This document shows, piece by piece, positions 34,212 to 42,768 of a DNA stretch of 64,000 nt. Position numbers and translations under genes: made by a program. Below the pieces are notes generated by a model. That model made no database searches, had not been told where the DNA came from, and saw only the letters and a list, made by a program, of their open reading frames with translations. Within the stretch, counting starts at the first letter, position 1; the number at the start of each line of letters is the position of its first letter. This stretch comes from BQOK01 sp048388525 (lineage in GTDB: Bacteria; Bacillota; Clostridia; Oscillospirales; Ruminococcaceae), in NCBI RefSeq assembly GCF_048388525.1, contig NZ_DBGCTQ010000111.1:1-64000 (forward strand), read 5' to 3'.

Positions 34212-35549
34212 ATGAAAAAGGCACTTGCACTCGTGCTTGCTGCAGCCATGGCTTTGAGCTTTGTGGCCTGCGGCGGCGGCACCTCTTCCACCCCCGCCAG
34301 TACCCCGGGAAGCACCCCGGCTTCCGGCACCTCCACCCCTGCGGCGGCCGGCAAGGTCTATTACCTGAACTTCAAGCCCGAGCAGGACGAGGCCTGGCAG
34401 GCCCTGGCCAAAGTGTACACTGAGAAGACCGGCGTGCCCGTGACCGTGGTGACCGCGGCTTCCGGCAACTACGAGACCACCCTGATGGCCGAGATGGGCA
34501 AGACCGACGCGCCCACCCTGTTCCAGGTGAACGGCCCCGTGGGCCTGGCCAACTGGAAGGACTACTGCTATGACCTGAGCGGTTCGCAGGTGTACGGCGA
34601 GCTGACCAACGAAGGGTTTGCCCTGAAGGACGGCAGCGCCGTGGCCGGCATCGGCTACGTGATCGAGTCGTACGGCATCATTGCCAACAAGACCCTGCTG
34701 GCAAAGGCCGGCTACACCCTGGACGATATCAAGAGCTTTGACGACCTGAAGAAGGTGGCCGAGGACATCCAGGCCCGCAAGGACGAGCTGGGCGTAAAGG
34801 GCGCGTTCTCCAGCGCGGGCATGGACGGCTCCTCCGACTGGCGCTTCAAGACCCATCTGGCCAACCTGCCCATCTACTTTGAGTACCAGGCCGACGGCAT
34901 CAACGCCACCGAGGCCATCAAGGGCACCTACCTGGACAACTACAAGAACATCTGGGATCTGTACATCAACAACTCCACCTGCAAGCCCAGCGAGCTGAGC
35001 GCCAAGACCGGCGACGACAGCCGCAACGAGTTTTTGGCGGGCGAGGCCGTGTTCTTCCAGAACGGTTCCTGGGAGTACGGCAACCTGACCGGTGAGGGCA
35101 AGTTCACCGACGACGACCTGGCCATGATCCCCGTGTACATCGGCGTGGGCGACGAGGCCAACCAGGGCCTGTGCACCGGCACCGAGAACTACTGGTGCGT
35201 GAACAAGGAAGCCGCTCCCGAAGACGTGCAGGCTACCCTGGACTTCATGTACTGGTGTGTGAGCAGCGCCGAGGGCACCAAGGCCATGGCGGAAGACATG
35301 GGCTTCGTGATCCCCTTCAAGGGCGCGCAGGCCTCGCCCAACCTGTTTGTGAAGCAGGACGCCGAGATGACCGCCGCAGGCAAGACCCCGGTATCCTGGA
35401 ACTTCACCACCATGCCCTCTGAGGAATGGAAAAACGGCGTGGGCAGCGCCCTGACCGCGTATGCCGCCGGCACCGGCGACTGGAACGGCGTTGTGACCGC
35501 GTTTGTGGACGGCTGGGCCACTGAGTATCAGATGGCCAACGCCGGCTAA
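34212..35549 (+). CDS. malE: Maltodextrin-type sugar-binding lipoprotein
   Basis: Membrane-tethered receptor for a CUT1 importer, 445 residues. Lipobox FVAC gives Cys20, followed by a Ser/Thr/Pro linker to about residue 46. The mature domain has the SBP_bac_1 pattern (for example APTLFQVNGPVGLANW and EFLAGEAVFFQNGSWEYG). RBS AAAAAGGAG precedes ATG 34212. It lies between a MalR-like regulator and malF-malG-malQ, which makes maltose or malto-oligosaccharides the likely ligand; the symbol is given on that basis. It is codon-optimised for high expression (strong bias for GCC, CTG, AAG). Confidence 0.88.
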   Translation: MKKALALVLAAAMALSFVACGGGTSSTPASTPGSTPASGTSTPAAAGKVYYLNFKPEQDEAWQALAKVYTEKTGVPVTVVTAASGNYETTLMAEMGKTDAPTLFQVNGPVGLANWKDYCYDLSGSQVYGELTNEGFALKDGSAVAGIGYVIESYGIIANKTLLAKAGYTLDDIKSFDDLKKVAEDIQARKDELGVKGAFSSAGMDGSSDWRFKTHLANLPIYFEYQADGINATEAIKGTYLDNYKNIWDLYINNSTCKPSELSAKTGDDSRNEFLAGEAVFFQNGSWEYGNLTGEGKFTDDDLAMIPVYIGVGDEANQGLCTGTENYWCVNKEAAPEDVQATLDFMYWCVSSAEGTKAMAEDMGFVIPFKGAQASPNLFVKQDAEMTAAGKTPVSWNFTTMPSEEWKNGVGSALTAYAAGTGDWNGVVTAFVDGWATEYQMANAG

Positions 35550-35570
35550 ACAGCAGCATTGAACGAAGAA

Positions 35571-35600
35571 GGGGGGAGCAGCCATTTGCTCCCCCCTTTC
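35571..35600 (+). terminator. Partial terminator/attenuator between malE and malF
   Basis: GGGGGGAGC (35571-35579)/GCTCCCCCC (35588-35596) followed only by TTTCT. Such a hairpin after a binding protein gene usually lowers permease expression relative to the binding protein and protects the upstream message. Confidence 0.75.
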
Positions 35601-35636
35601 TATCAAAAGGGACAAAAAGGAGGTATCGCGGGCGGC

Positions 35637-36488
35637 ATGGAAAAAACGCTGAGAAAGTATTTCCCCCTGTTCGTTCTCCCCACGCTGGCGGCGTTCATCA
35701 TCGGCTTTATCCTGCCCTTCGGCCAGGGCATTTATCTCTCATTCTGCAAGTTCACCACCGTGAACAATGCCAAGTGGACGGGCTTTTCGAACTATATCAC
35801 CGCATTCCAGGACGCGACCTTTGCCCACGCGTTCTGGTTCACCATCGCCTTTGCGGTGGTGGCGACCCTGCTGATCAACCTGCTGGCCTTTATGGTGGCG
35901 CTGGTGCTGACCCGGGGGATCAAGGGCACGAACGTGTTCCGCACGATCTTTTTTATGCCCAACCTGATCGGCGGTATTGTGCTGGGCTACATCTGGCAGA
36001 TCCTGATCAACTGCGTGCTGTCGCTGGTGGGCAAGCCCCTGCTGGCGCTGAATACCCCGGCGGGCTACTGGGGCCTGATCATTCTGATGGCCTGGCAGCA
36101 GGTGGGCTACATGATGATCATTTACATCGCCGGGCTGCAGAATGTTTCGCCCGACCTGCTGGAGGCCGCGCAGATCGACGGCGCAAACTCCTGGCAGAGC
36201 CTTTTGAAGGTGAAGCTGCCCATGGTGATGCCCTCGATCACCATCTGCCTGTTTTTGTCGGTCACAAACTCGTTCAAGCTGTTCGACCAGAACCTGTCGC
36301 TGACCGCGGGCGAGCCGAACCACGCCTCGGAGATGCTGGCGCTGAACATCTACAACACCTTCTACGGCCGCTCGGGGCCCCAGTGGAAGGGCATTGGGCA
36401 GGCCAAGGCCGTGATCTTTTTCATTGTGGTGGTGGCCATTGCGCTGGTGCAGCTTAAGGCCACCCGTTCCCGGGAGGTGCAGCAATGA
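35637..36488 (+). CDS. malF: Maltodextrin ABC transporter permease (MalF type)
   Basis: Integral membrane subunit of 283 residues with about six helices. The EAA loop reads LEAAQIDGANSWQSL and the preceding GLQNVSPD is typical of MalF-type CUT1 permeases. The frame is open from 35559, but the upstream part lies in the attenuator hairpin; ATG 35637 with AAGGAGG upstream is the better start, although spacing is a little long. The gene overlaps malG by four bases. Confidence 0.92.
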   Translation: MEKTLRKYFPLFVLPTLAAFIIGFILPFGQGIYLSFCKFTTVNNAKWTGFSNYITAFQDATFAHAFWFTIAFAVVATLLINLLAFMVALVLTRGIKGTNVFRTIFFMPNLIGGIVLGYIWQILINCVLSLVGKPLLALNTPAGYWGLIILMAWQQVGYMMIIYIAGLQNVSPDLLEAAQIDGANSWQSLLKVKLPMVMPSITICLFLSVTNSFKLFDQNLSLTAGEPNHASEMLALNIYNTFYGRSGPQWKGIGQAKAVIFFIVVVAIALVQLKATRSREVQQ

Positions 36489-37327
36489 GCAACGTAAAAC
36501 AGAAAAACGGCACCCTGTGGACCGCGCTGTTCACCCTGCTCTCGGTGCTGTACGTCTACCCCATTCTGATGATCCTGCTGAACTCGTTCAAGGTGGAGAC
36601 GGCGATCACCACCTCGGGCGCATTCACCCTGCCCACGGCGGCCACCTTTGCGGGCTTTACCAACTATGTGAACGCGCTGATGGCCAAGGGCTTTTTGCAG
36701 AGCTTCGGCTACTCGCTGTTCATCACCGTGAGCTCGGTGGCGCTGATTTTGCTGTGCTGTTCGATGTGCGCGTGGTACATCACCCGGGTCAACTCGCCCC
36801 TGTCGAAAGCCATGTACTACCTGTGTGTGTTCAGCATGGTGGTGCCCTTCCAGATGGTGATGTTCACCCTGTCGCAGATCTCGGACCAGATGAAATTCAA
36901 CACCCCCTGGAACATCTGCGTGATCTACCTGGGCTTCGGCGCGGGGCTGGCGGTGTTCATGTTCTGCGGGTTCGTGAAGAGCATCCCGCTGGAGATCGAG
37001 GAGGCCGCCACCATCGACGGCTGCAACCCGGTGCAGACCTACGGGCACATCGTGTTCCCGATCTTGAAGCCCACCATGATCTCGGTGGCGATTTTGCAGG
37101 CCATGTGGGTGTGGAACGACTACCTGCTGCCCACCCTGGTGCTGGACATCAAAAAATACCGCACCATCCCCATGCTGATCCAGTATTTCCGCGGCAGCTA
37201 TGGCCGGGTGGAGATGGGCCCCATGATGGCCTGCATCATGCTGACCGTGCTGCCCATCATCGTGTTCTACCTGGCCTGCCAGAAGTATATCATTGAGGGC
37301 GTCGTGGCCGGCGCGGTAAAGGGATGA
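36485..37327 (+). CDS. malG: Maltodextrin ABC transporter permease (MalG type)
   Basis: Second permease, 280 residues, about six helices, EAA loop IEEAATIDGCNPVQTY and the common MalG ending EGVVAGAVKG. Start overlaps malF stop (ATGA) and its stop overlaps the malQ start (ATGA), so the four genes malF-malG-malQ are translationally linked. No ATPase gene is in the operon; a shared MsmK-type ATPase is assumed. Confidence 0.93.
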   Translation: MSNVKQKNGTLWTALFTLLSVLYVYPILMILLNSFKVETAITTSGAFTLPTAATFAGFTNYVNALMAKGFLQSFGYSLFITVSSVALILLCCSMCAWYITRVNSPLSKAMYYLCVFSMVVPFQMVMFTLSQISDQMKFNTPWNICVIYLGFGAGLAVFMFCGFVKSIPLEIEEAATIDGCNPVQTYGHIVFPILKPTMISVAILQAMWVWNDYLLPTLVLDIKKYRTIPMLIQYFRGSYGRVEMGPMMACIMLTVLPIIVFYLACQKYIIEGVVAGAVKG

Positions 37328-38817
37328 GAGCCGCAGGCATTTTGCTGCCCCTCTCGAGCCTGGCGGGGCCCCACGGGATTGGGACCATGGGGGCGGAGGC
37401 CCGCCGCTTTGTGGATTTTTTGCAGGCGGCGGGGCAGACCTACTGGCAGATGCTGCCCATCGGGCCCACCGGCTACGGCGACAGCCCGTACCAGAGCTTT
37501 TCGGCCTTTGCGGCAAACCCCTATTTCATCGACCCGGACCTGCTTGCCGCCGAGGGCCTGCTGACGCGGCAGGAGATCGAGGCCTGCCACTGGGGCGCCG
37601 ACCCCGGACGGGTGGACTACGGCGCGCTGTATGCCGGGCGGCATACCCTTCTGCGGGCCGCGGCCCGCAGGCTGGACCCGGCGGACCCGGGCTTTGCGGC
37701 ATTCTGCGCGGAGAACACCGCCTGGCTGGCGGACTACGCCCTGTTCATGGCCCTGAAGGAGGAGAACCGCCAAACGGCCTGGTTTGATTGGCCCGACCCG
37801 GTGCGGCTGCGCCAGCCCATGGCGCTGGAGCTGGCCGCCCACCGGCTGGAGGGGCGGGTGCACTACTGGAAGGCGGTGCAGTACCTGTTCAGCCGCCAGT
37901 GGGCGGACCTGAAGGGCTACGCCAACGGGCGGGGGGTGCAGATCATCGGGGATATCCCGATCTACGTTTCACCGGATTCCAGCGACCTGTGGGCCAGCCC
38001 CGAGCTGTTCCAGGCGGACAAGAACGGCAGGCTGACCCAGGTGGCGGGCTGCCCGCCCGACGCCTTTGCGGCGGATGGCCAGCTGTGGGGCAACCCCCTG
38101 TACGACTGGGATTACCACCACGCCACAGGCTACGAGTGGTGGGGGCAGCGCCTGGCGCACGCCTGCACCGTGTACGACGTGGTGCGCATCGACCACTTCC
38201 GGGGCTTCGAGAGCTATTACGCCATCCCGGCGGGGGAGGCCACGGCCAAAAACGGGGTGTGGCGCAAGGGCCCGGGGGCCGACTTTGTGAGCGCCATCCA
38301 CAAAAAGCTGCCCGCCGCCCGCATCATTGCCGAGGATCTGGGCTACCTGACCGCCGAGGTGAAAGCGCTGCTGGAAGCCAGCGGCTACCCGGGCATGAAG
38401 GTGCTGCAATTCGCCTTTGATTCCCGCGAGGGGGGGGATTACATGCCCCACAACTACGTGCGCAACTCGGTGGCCTACACCGGCACCCACGACAACACCA
38501 CCACCGCGGCCTGGCAGGACCAGGCGGCCCCGGAGGACGTGGCTCTGGCGCGGCGCTACATGGCCTGCCCGGAGGGGGACCTGACCGGGGCGTTCATCCG
38601 CACGGCGCTGGCCTGCGTGAGCGACACGGCGATCATCCCCCTGCAGGACTGGCTGGGCCTGGGGGCCGAGGCGCGCATGAACGTGCCCAGCCAGCCCCAG
38701 GGCAACTGGCAGTGGCGGGTGCTGCCCGGCGCGCTGACCCCGGAGCTTGCGGGGCATATCCGGGAGCTGACCGGGCTATACGGCCGCCTGCCCGGCGAAA
38801 GGGCACAAACACAATAA
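37324..38817 (+). CDS. malQ: 4-alpha-glucanotransferase (GH77 amylomaltase)
   Basis: Cytoplasmic disproportionating enzyme that transfers alpha-1,4-glucan segments between malto-oligosaccharides and releases glucose. GH77 catalytic residues are in place: nucleophile Asp290 in VVRIDHFRG, acid/base Glu337 in IIAEDLG and stabiliser Asp390 in YTGTHDNT; the N-terminal LLPLSSLAGPHGIGTMG is the family start. Length 497 residues is typical of bacterial MalQ. It directly follows malG with a four-base overlap, which fixes the substrate of the importer as maltodextrin with fair confidence. No malP phosphorylase is present. Confidence 0.96.
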   Translation: MRAAGILLPLSSLAGPHGIGTMGAEARRFVDFLQAAGQTYWQMLPIGPTGYGDSPYQSFSAFAANPYFIDPDLLAAEGLLTRQEIEACHWGADPGRVDYGALYAGRHTLLRAAARRLDPADPGFAAFCAENTAWLADYALFMALKEENRQTAWFDWPDPVRLRQPMALELAAHRLEGRVHYWKAVQYLFSRQWADLKGYANGRGVQIIGDIPIYVSPDSSDLWASPELFQADKNGRLTQVAGCPPDAFAADGQLWGNPLYDWDYHHATGYEWWGQRLAHACTVYDVVRIDHFRGFESYYAIPAGEATAKNGVWRKGPGADFVSAIHKKLPAARIIAEDLGYLTAEVKALLEASGYPGMKVLQFAFDSREGGDYMPHNYVRNSVAYTGTHDNTTTAAWQDQAAPEDVALARRYMACPEGDLTGAFIRTALACVSDTAIIPLQDWLGLGAEARMNVPSQPQGNWQWRVLPGALTPELAGHIRELTGLYGRLPGERAQTQ

Positions 38818-38826
38818 GAAAAGAAC

Positions 38827-38852
38827 AGCGCCCCGGCAACAGCCGGGGCGCT
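38827..38852 (-). terminator. GC-rich hairpin between malQ and the converging small gene
   Basis: AGCGCCCCGGC (38827-38837), loop AACA, GCCGGGGCGCT (38842-38852). A T-rich tract follows only on the minus strand (GTTCTTTTCTT), so it terminates the minus-strand gene; for malQ it would be Rho-independent only weakly. Confidence 0.75.
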
Positions 38853-38856
38853 GCTG

Positions 38857-39126
38857 CTATTCGGGCCAGCAGGCAAACAGCAGCTGCACGGCAAACCGCA
38901 CGCCGGCCTGGAACTTTTCCTGCGCGGTCAGCGCCAGCAGGTCGGCCTGGTTTTGGCGGTACTACCCGAAGATCTCGGCCTGCTCCGGCGCGAGGCCGGG
39001 CAGCAGACGGGCGGCCTCTTTTTCGGAATAGCGCTGGGAATCCTGGATGGCGCGCCAACGCACGTCGGCGGCGGAAGCCCCCGCATAGCCGAACGTTTCG
39101 TGCAGATCGTTCCAAAATTCATTCAA
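38857..39126 (-). pseudogene. Small DUF6809-like gene interrupted by an in-frame amber codon
   Basis: A TTG start at 39126 is preceded by a perfect GGAGGTGAT ribosome binding site eight bases away. The frame encodes (M)NEFWNDLHETFGYAG and further coding-like sequence to codon 54, then TAG at 38964-38962, then continues in frame for 34 codons (YRQNQADLLALTAQEKF, GVRFAVQLLF) to TAG at 38859-38857. The 89-codon whole resembles the small DUF6809 proteins of gut Clostridia in length and in its ending, so this is probably one gene with a nonsense mutation, a sequencing error, or a read-through codon. Function unknown. Confidence 0.7.
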
Positions 39127-39177
39127 AGTTATCACCTCCCGGGGCTATTTTAGCACACGAATCTACAAAATGGTGAA

Positions 39178-39198
39178 TTTAGGACAAATAGTCCTAAA
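39178..39198. promoter_or_regulatory. Perfect inverted repeat upstream of the plsC-type gene
   Basis: TTTAGGAC (39178-39185) and GTCCTAAA (39191-39198) with a five-base centre AAATA. It lies between the divergent small gene and plsC. The short AT-centred dyad looks more like a protein-binding site than a terminator. Confidence 0.5.
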
Positions 39199-39352
39199 AG
39201 TTGTTTACAAGCGAGAAAACAACAGACTCATGCGGAAGAACTGCGCCCTCCAAATCGTTCCAGAGGCCGGGTTTTTAGGGGATGTTCTTTTTCTTTTCAC
39301 AAATCCGTGTTACAATAAAGGCTATATTGCGGAGCTGTGAGGAGTTGGATAC

Positions 39353-40090
39353 ATGCGCACCATTGTTTGGTTTATCTATTTCTGGGGCTTTTTGCTGGTG
39401 AAATGGCCCAAAATGAGCAAGGGGCTGAGGGCCCTGGAGGCGGGAGACTGGGAGACCGCCGACCGCCTGGCGGCCCGGTATGTGCCCCAGTGGGCCAACC
39501 GCCTGTTGAAGCTGGCGGGCGTGACCGTGACCGTGGAGGGGAAGGAGAACATCCCCGCCGGGCGGGCCTGCGTGTTCGCGGCCAACCACCGCAGCTATTA
39601 CGACATCCCCCTGATGCTGACCCAGCTGGACGCGCCCCATGGCCTGGTGGCCAAAAAGGAGATCGCGGGCCTGCCGCTGGTGCGGGGCTGGATGCGCCTT
39701 TTGCACTGCGTGTTTCTGGACCGGGAGGACCCCCGCAAGGCCATGGCCGCGCTGAACGAGGCCATTGAAAACCTGAAAAAGGGGTATTCGATCTCCATTT
39801 TCCCCGAGGGCACCCGCAACAAGGGCGAGGAGGGCACCCTGCAGGAGTTCAAGGGCGGCGCGTTCCGCATTGCCACGAAGGCAAAGGCGCCCGTGGTGCC
39901 GGTGGCCATTACCGGCAGCCGCGATATCATGGAAAACAACCACATGTGGATGCACCCGGCCCACGTGACCATCCGCATCCTGCCCCCCATTGAAACCGAG
40001 GGCCTGACCCGCGAGGAGATCAAAGCCCTGCCCGAACGCACTGCCGAGGCGATCCGGCAGAATCTTTTACCCCAGCAGCAAGGAGGCTGA
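39353..40090 (+). CDS. plsC: 1-acyl-sn-glycerol-3-phosphate acyltransferase (PlsC family)
   Basis: Makes phosphatidic acid by acylating lysophosphatidic acid at the membrane. The catalytic NHRSYYD (H-x4-D) occurs at about 80-86 and the FPEGTRNKGE substrate-binding block at about 150; VPVAITGS is the third conserved block. An N-terminal hydrophobic segment (residues 1-20) would anchor it. Length 245 residues fits the family. RBS GAGGAG precedes ATG 39353; TACAAT at 39311-39316 is a -10 candidate without a convincing -35. Two small unknown genes follow with spacing of six bases and a four-base overlap. Confidence 0.93.
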   Translation: MRTIVWFIYFWGFLLVKWPKMSKGLRALEAGDWETADRLAARYVPQWANRLLKLAGVTVTVEGKENIPAGRACVFAANHRSYYDIPLMLTQLDAPHGLVAKKEIAGLPLVRGWMRLLHCVFLDREDPRKAMAALNEAIENLKKGYSISIFPEGTRNKGEEGTLQEFKGGAFRIATKAKAPVVPVAITGSRDIMENNHMWMHPAHVTIRILPPIETEGLTREEIKALPERTAEAIRQNLLPQQQGG

Positions 40091-40096
40091 CCATTC

Positions 40097-40915
40097 ATGC
40101 CCAGCGCCCGCTATACCCTGAACATCAAGCCCGAGGACCTGCAGCCGGACGTTCCCCGGGAGCTCACAAAAAAAGAAAAGCTCGCCAACTGGTGGCACTA
40201 CCACTGGAAATGGGTGGCGCTTGCGCTGATCGCCCTGGGGATGGTGGGCCTGACCCTGAAGGATATTTTCGGCCAGCCGAAACCCGACTACCGGCTGGCG
40301 GTGGTGACCCGGTACAACATTGCCGAGGAAGCCACCGACCAGCTGAGCGCTGCGCTGAGCGCCTACGGGCAGGACCTGAACGGCGACGGCCGGGTGCTGG
40401 TGCAGGTGGACACCTATACCATTGACTTTACCGGATACGCCGAGCCCAGCGAGAGCGAGGGGGCCAACGAGCCGGCCTCCGGCGCGGCGCAGGACGCCGC
40501 GGACGTGGGGGCGGCCATGAACGACGTGGCCTCGAATTACGAGCAGGTGGCCAGCCTGACCCGGCTGACCGCCGACATCCAGGACAACCAGACCCTCATC
40601 TTTTTGCTGGACGACCCGGCGGGCTTCCAGGAGGTGGGGGGCGTGCTGGCCAGCCGCGAGGGAGCGGCGGCCCCCGACCCAAAGAGCCTGGAGGGCGTGG
40701 ATTTGTTCCTGTGGGAGGACTGCCCGGCCCTGACGGGCCTGGAGCTGGGCGAGTACACCGACATGCTGGGCCAGAACGCAGCGCCCAGCGAGACCCTGTT
40801 CCAGGGCCTGACCCTGGCACGCCGGGGCTTTGCCGAGGGCAAGGAGCTGAAAAAATACGGCCCCGAGAACGAGGCGTTTTTCGAGGCACTGATCGAGGGG
40901 GCCAAAGCACAGTGA
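40097..40915 (+). CDS. Uncharacterised single-pass membrane protein
   Basis: I recognise no family. The 272-residue protein has a hydrophilic N-terminus (KKEKLANWWHYHWKW), one membrane helix at about 39-56 (WVALALIALGMVGLTL), and an acidic extracellular domain of about 215 residues beginning FGQPKPDYRLAVVTRYN. That domain is rich in Asp/Glu/Ala and contains no cysteine-based motif except Cys in WEDCPALTG. The LDDPAGFQE and VDLFLW segments suggest a mixed alpha/beta fold. It follows plsC by six bases and has a good RBS (GGAGGCTGACC), so it is a real gene of the same operon. Confidence 0.75.
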   Translation: MPSARYTLNIKPEDLQPDVPRELTKKEKLANWWHYHWKWVALALIALGMVGLTLKDIFGQPKPDYRLAVVTRYNIAEEATDQLSAALSAYGQDLNGDGRVLVQVDTYTIDFTGYAEPSESEGANEPASGAAQDAADVGAAMNDVASNYEQVASLTRLTADIQDNQTLIFLLDDPAGFQEVGGVLASREGAAAPDPKSLEGVDLFLWEDCPALTGLELGEYTDMLGQNAAPSETLFQGLTLARRGFAEGKELKKYGPENEAFFEALIEGAKAQ

Positions 40916-41109
40916 AGCGGCCGGCCTGGCTGAACCGCCTGCTGCACCGGACCCGCGGCGCCGAAAATGCCGCGCGGCCCCTGGCCGCGCAGCTGGATAA
41001 CCCCTATACCCCCGCTTTCGGCGCACCCCGCTGCTTTGAGGAGCTGGTGAGGCAGCAGGAAAAAGCGCCCCCGCCGCACGGCGGGGGCGGCAGGCAAACG
41101 CACAAGTAA
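40912..41109 (+). CDS. Small Arg/Pro-rich protein of 65 residues
   Basis: A GTG start at 40912 overlaps the stop of the preceding gene by four bases (GTGA). The product opens (M)KRPAWLNRLLHRTRGAEN and ends in a Pro/His/Gly-rich tail (KAPPPHGGGG). Middle residues AAQLDNPYTPAFGAPRCFEEL look like a conserved linear motif. Coupled overlap, codon bias like neighbours and a strong terminator 40 bases downstream support it as a true short gene. No function can be assigned. Confidence 0.6.
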   Translation: MKRPAWLNRLLHRTRGAENAARPLAAQLDNPYTPAFGAPRCFEELVRQQEKAPPPHGGGGRQTHK

Positions 41110-41151
41110 GCACCCCGCGGGCCCTTTGGGGAGGGTGGGGCGAAAGATCAC

Positions 41152-41199
41152 AAAGAACAGGACCGGCGCGTTCCAAGCAGCGCCGGTCCTGTTCTTTTT
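41152..41199. terminator. Bidirectional intrinsic terminator
   Basis: Eighteen-base arms AAAGAACAGGACCGGCGC (41152-41169) and GCGCCGGTCCTGTTCTTT (41180-41197) followed by TT. It ends the plsC operon and the converging ABC exporter operon. Confidence 0.93.
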
Positions 41200-41236
41200 A
41201 CTGCGGGCAAAGCGCCCCTGTGCGCCGGGGAGCGAA

Positions 41237-41956
41237 TCAGGCGTCTTTTTCCAGCTTTTTCAGCAGGAGGGCGCACAGGATGGCCGAGGCCGCCATAAGA
41301 AGGCCCAGGGGCCACAGGGAACCGGGGCCAAAGCCGCCGTCCAGCATGGCCCGGTACCCCCAGGCCGCGGGGAACAGCCTGCCCGCCACCCCAAACGCAC
41401 GGGGGAGCAGTTCGGCTGGGAACATGATGCCGGACAGCATGATGGAGGGCAGAAAAACCATCTGGGAAAACATGGTGAGCTTTGCCTGGCTTTTGACCGC
41501 CAGCCCCAGAACGCTGGCGACCCCCAGCGAGGCCGCGATGAAAATTGCCAGCGAGAGGAGGTACAGCAGCGGGTCCCGGGGGCGCGCCGCGCCGAACAGG
41601 AGGGGGGCGGCTATGTAGAGGATCGCGCTCATGAGCAGCAGATGAACGAAGGCCGAAAGAAAGGTCGTTGCCAGCCCGAGCGAGAGGGGCACGCCGTTTG
41701 CCCGGTAGACCTTTTTGATGTCGCCGCTGTAAATCTCGGACAGGGAGGGCGGCAGGCCCACCAGCGCGCCCATGGAGACCCCCATCACGGTCATGGATTG
41801 GATCAGCGTGGCCGAGGCCCCGGGGGTGAGGGAGGTGAAAATACCGCCCATGACGATGAAGAACAGAAGGGGGACCACATAGCAGGTGATGAGCAGCGAT
41901 TTGCTGCGGATGTCCAGCCGCCACTGCAGGGCCACCCCGTATAGAAATGCACTCAT
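41237..41956 (-). CDS. ABC-2 type exporter permease
   Basis: Membrane subunit of an ABC-2 exporter, 239 residues. About six hydrophobic segments, with the ABC-2 pattern: N-terminal helix (LLITCYVVPLLFFIVMGGIF), a cytoplasmic loop with SEIYSGDIKKVYRANGV, and a late AELLPRAFGVAGRLFPAAWGYRA region. Start ATG 41956 with AGGAGGGAA upstream overlaps the ATPase stop by four bases; a longer frame reaching 42220 lies inside the ATPase gene. With the ATPase and MerR regulator it forms a three-gene unit, probably drug or peptide efflux. Confidence 0.9.
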   Translation of the reverse strand: MSAFLYGVALQWRLDIRSKSLLITCYVVPLLFFIVMGGIFTSLTPGASATLIQSMTVMGVSMGALVGLPPSLSEIYSGDIKKVYRANGVPLSLGLATTFLSAFVHLLLMSAILYIAAPLLFGAARPRDPLLYLLSLAIFIAASLGVASVLGLAVKSQAKLTMFSQMVFLPSIMLSGIMFPAELLPRAFGVAGRLFPAAWGYRAMLDGGFGPGSLWPLGLLMAASAILCALLLKKLEKDA

Positions 41957-42768
41957 TTGCCGTTCCCTCCTGCGATATGGATGAAATTCTGCTCCAGGCT
42001 GCCGTGGTCGATGCGAACGTCCAGCACTGGGAAGCCTTTTTCCCGACAGCCCTCCAGCAACGCCAGCAGGGTGGCGGAAAGGTCGTTTGACCGAACGCTC
42101 TCTTCGCCCTGCGGGGTCTGGATGGTGATGGTGCAGCGCCCCCCCACTGCCTCGGCCAGGCCGGAAACGGGGCCCAGATATGCAATGGCGCCGCCGCTCA
42201 GAATTGCAATGCGGTTGCACAGGGCCTCCACCTCGGCCATGTCGTGGCTGGCAAGGATGATGGTCTTGCCCTGCGCTTTCAGCCTGCGGATCTGATCGTG
42301 GAGCTGGACCCGGCCCTCCACATCCAGCCCGGCGGTGGGTTCGTCCAGAAACACAATGTCCGGGTCGCCGATCAGGGCCAGGGCCAGGTGCAGCCGCCGC
42401 TTTTGCCCGGTGGAAAGCTGCACATACTGTTTTTTTGCCAGCGCATCAATGCCCAGGGCCGCAAGCATGGAGGGGTCGGCGGCGGCCCGGTTCCATTTGG
42501 CGAACAGGCGCACGGCCTCCATGGGGCGGATGTGGGCCGGAAGCGAGGACGATTGCAGCTGGATGCCCGCCCGGCCGTGGAACGCAACACGGCCCCCGTC
42601 GCAGGTGCGCAGGCCCTCGATGCATTCAAGGGTGGTGGTTTTGCCCGCGCCGTTGACGCCCAGCAGCGCGAAGATTTCGCCTTTTTCGATCTGGAGATCG
42701 AGGCCCTTCAGCACGGCGCGGCCGCCGTAGCTTTTGCGCAGGCCCTCGACCTGGATGGCATAATTCAT
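41953..42768 (-). CDS. ABC exporter ATP-binding protein (CcmA/DrrA type)
   Basis: ATPase of 271 residues. Walker A GVNGAGKTT at about 37-45, a Q-loop at GIQLQS, signature LSTGQKRRL, Walker B IVFLDEPTAGLD and H-loop ASHD are all intact. A C-terminal extension of about 60 residues after the H-loop is usual for drug-export ATPases of this type. RBS GGGAGGGAAC precedes ATG 42768. It lies between the MerR regulator (four-base overlap) and the permease. Confidence 0.94.
   Translation of the reverse strand: MNYAIQVEGLRKSYGGRAVLKGLDLQIEKGEIFALLGVNGAGKTTTLECIEGLRTCDGGRVAFHGRAGIQLQSSSLPAHIRPMEAVRLFAKWNRAAADPSMLAALGIDALAKKQYVQLSTGQKRRLHLALALIGDPDIVFLDEPTAGLDVEGRVQLHDQIRRLKAQGKTIILASHDMAEVEALCNRIAILSGGAIAYLGPVSGLAEAVGGRCTITIQTPQGEESVRSNDLSATLLALLEGCREKGFPVLDVRIDHGSLEQNFIHIAGGNGK

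Noticed and set aside
34164..35615. Minus-strand frame of about 483 codons over the maltodextrin binding protein.
   Set aside because: Antisense to a highly codon-biased lipoprotein gene; no ribosome binding site or recognisable motif.
36424..37296. Alternative plus-strand frame within malG.
   Set aside because: A +1 shadow of the permease gene; lacks hydrophobic segments and has no start signal.
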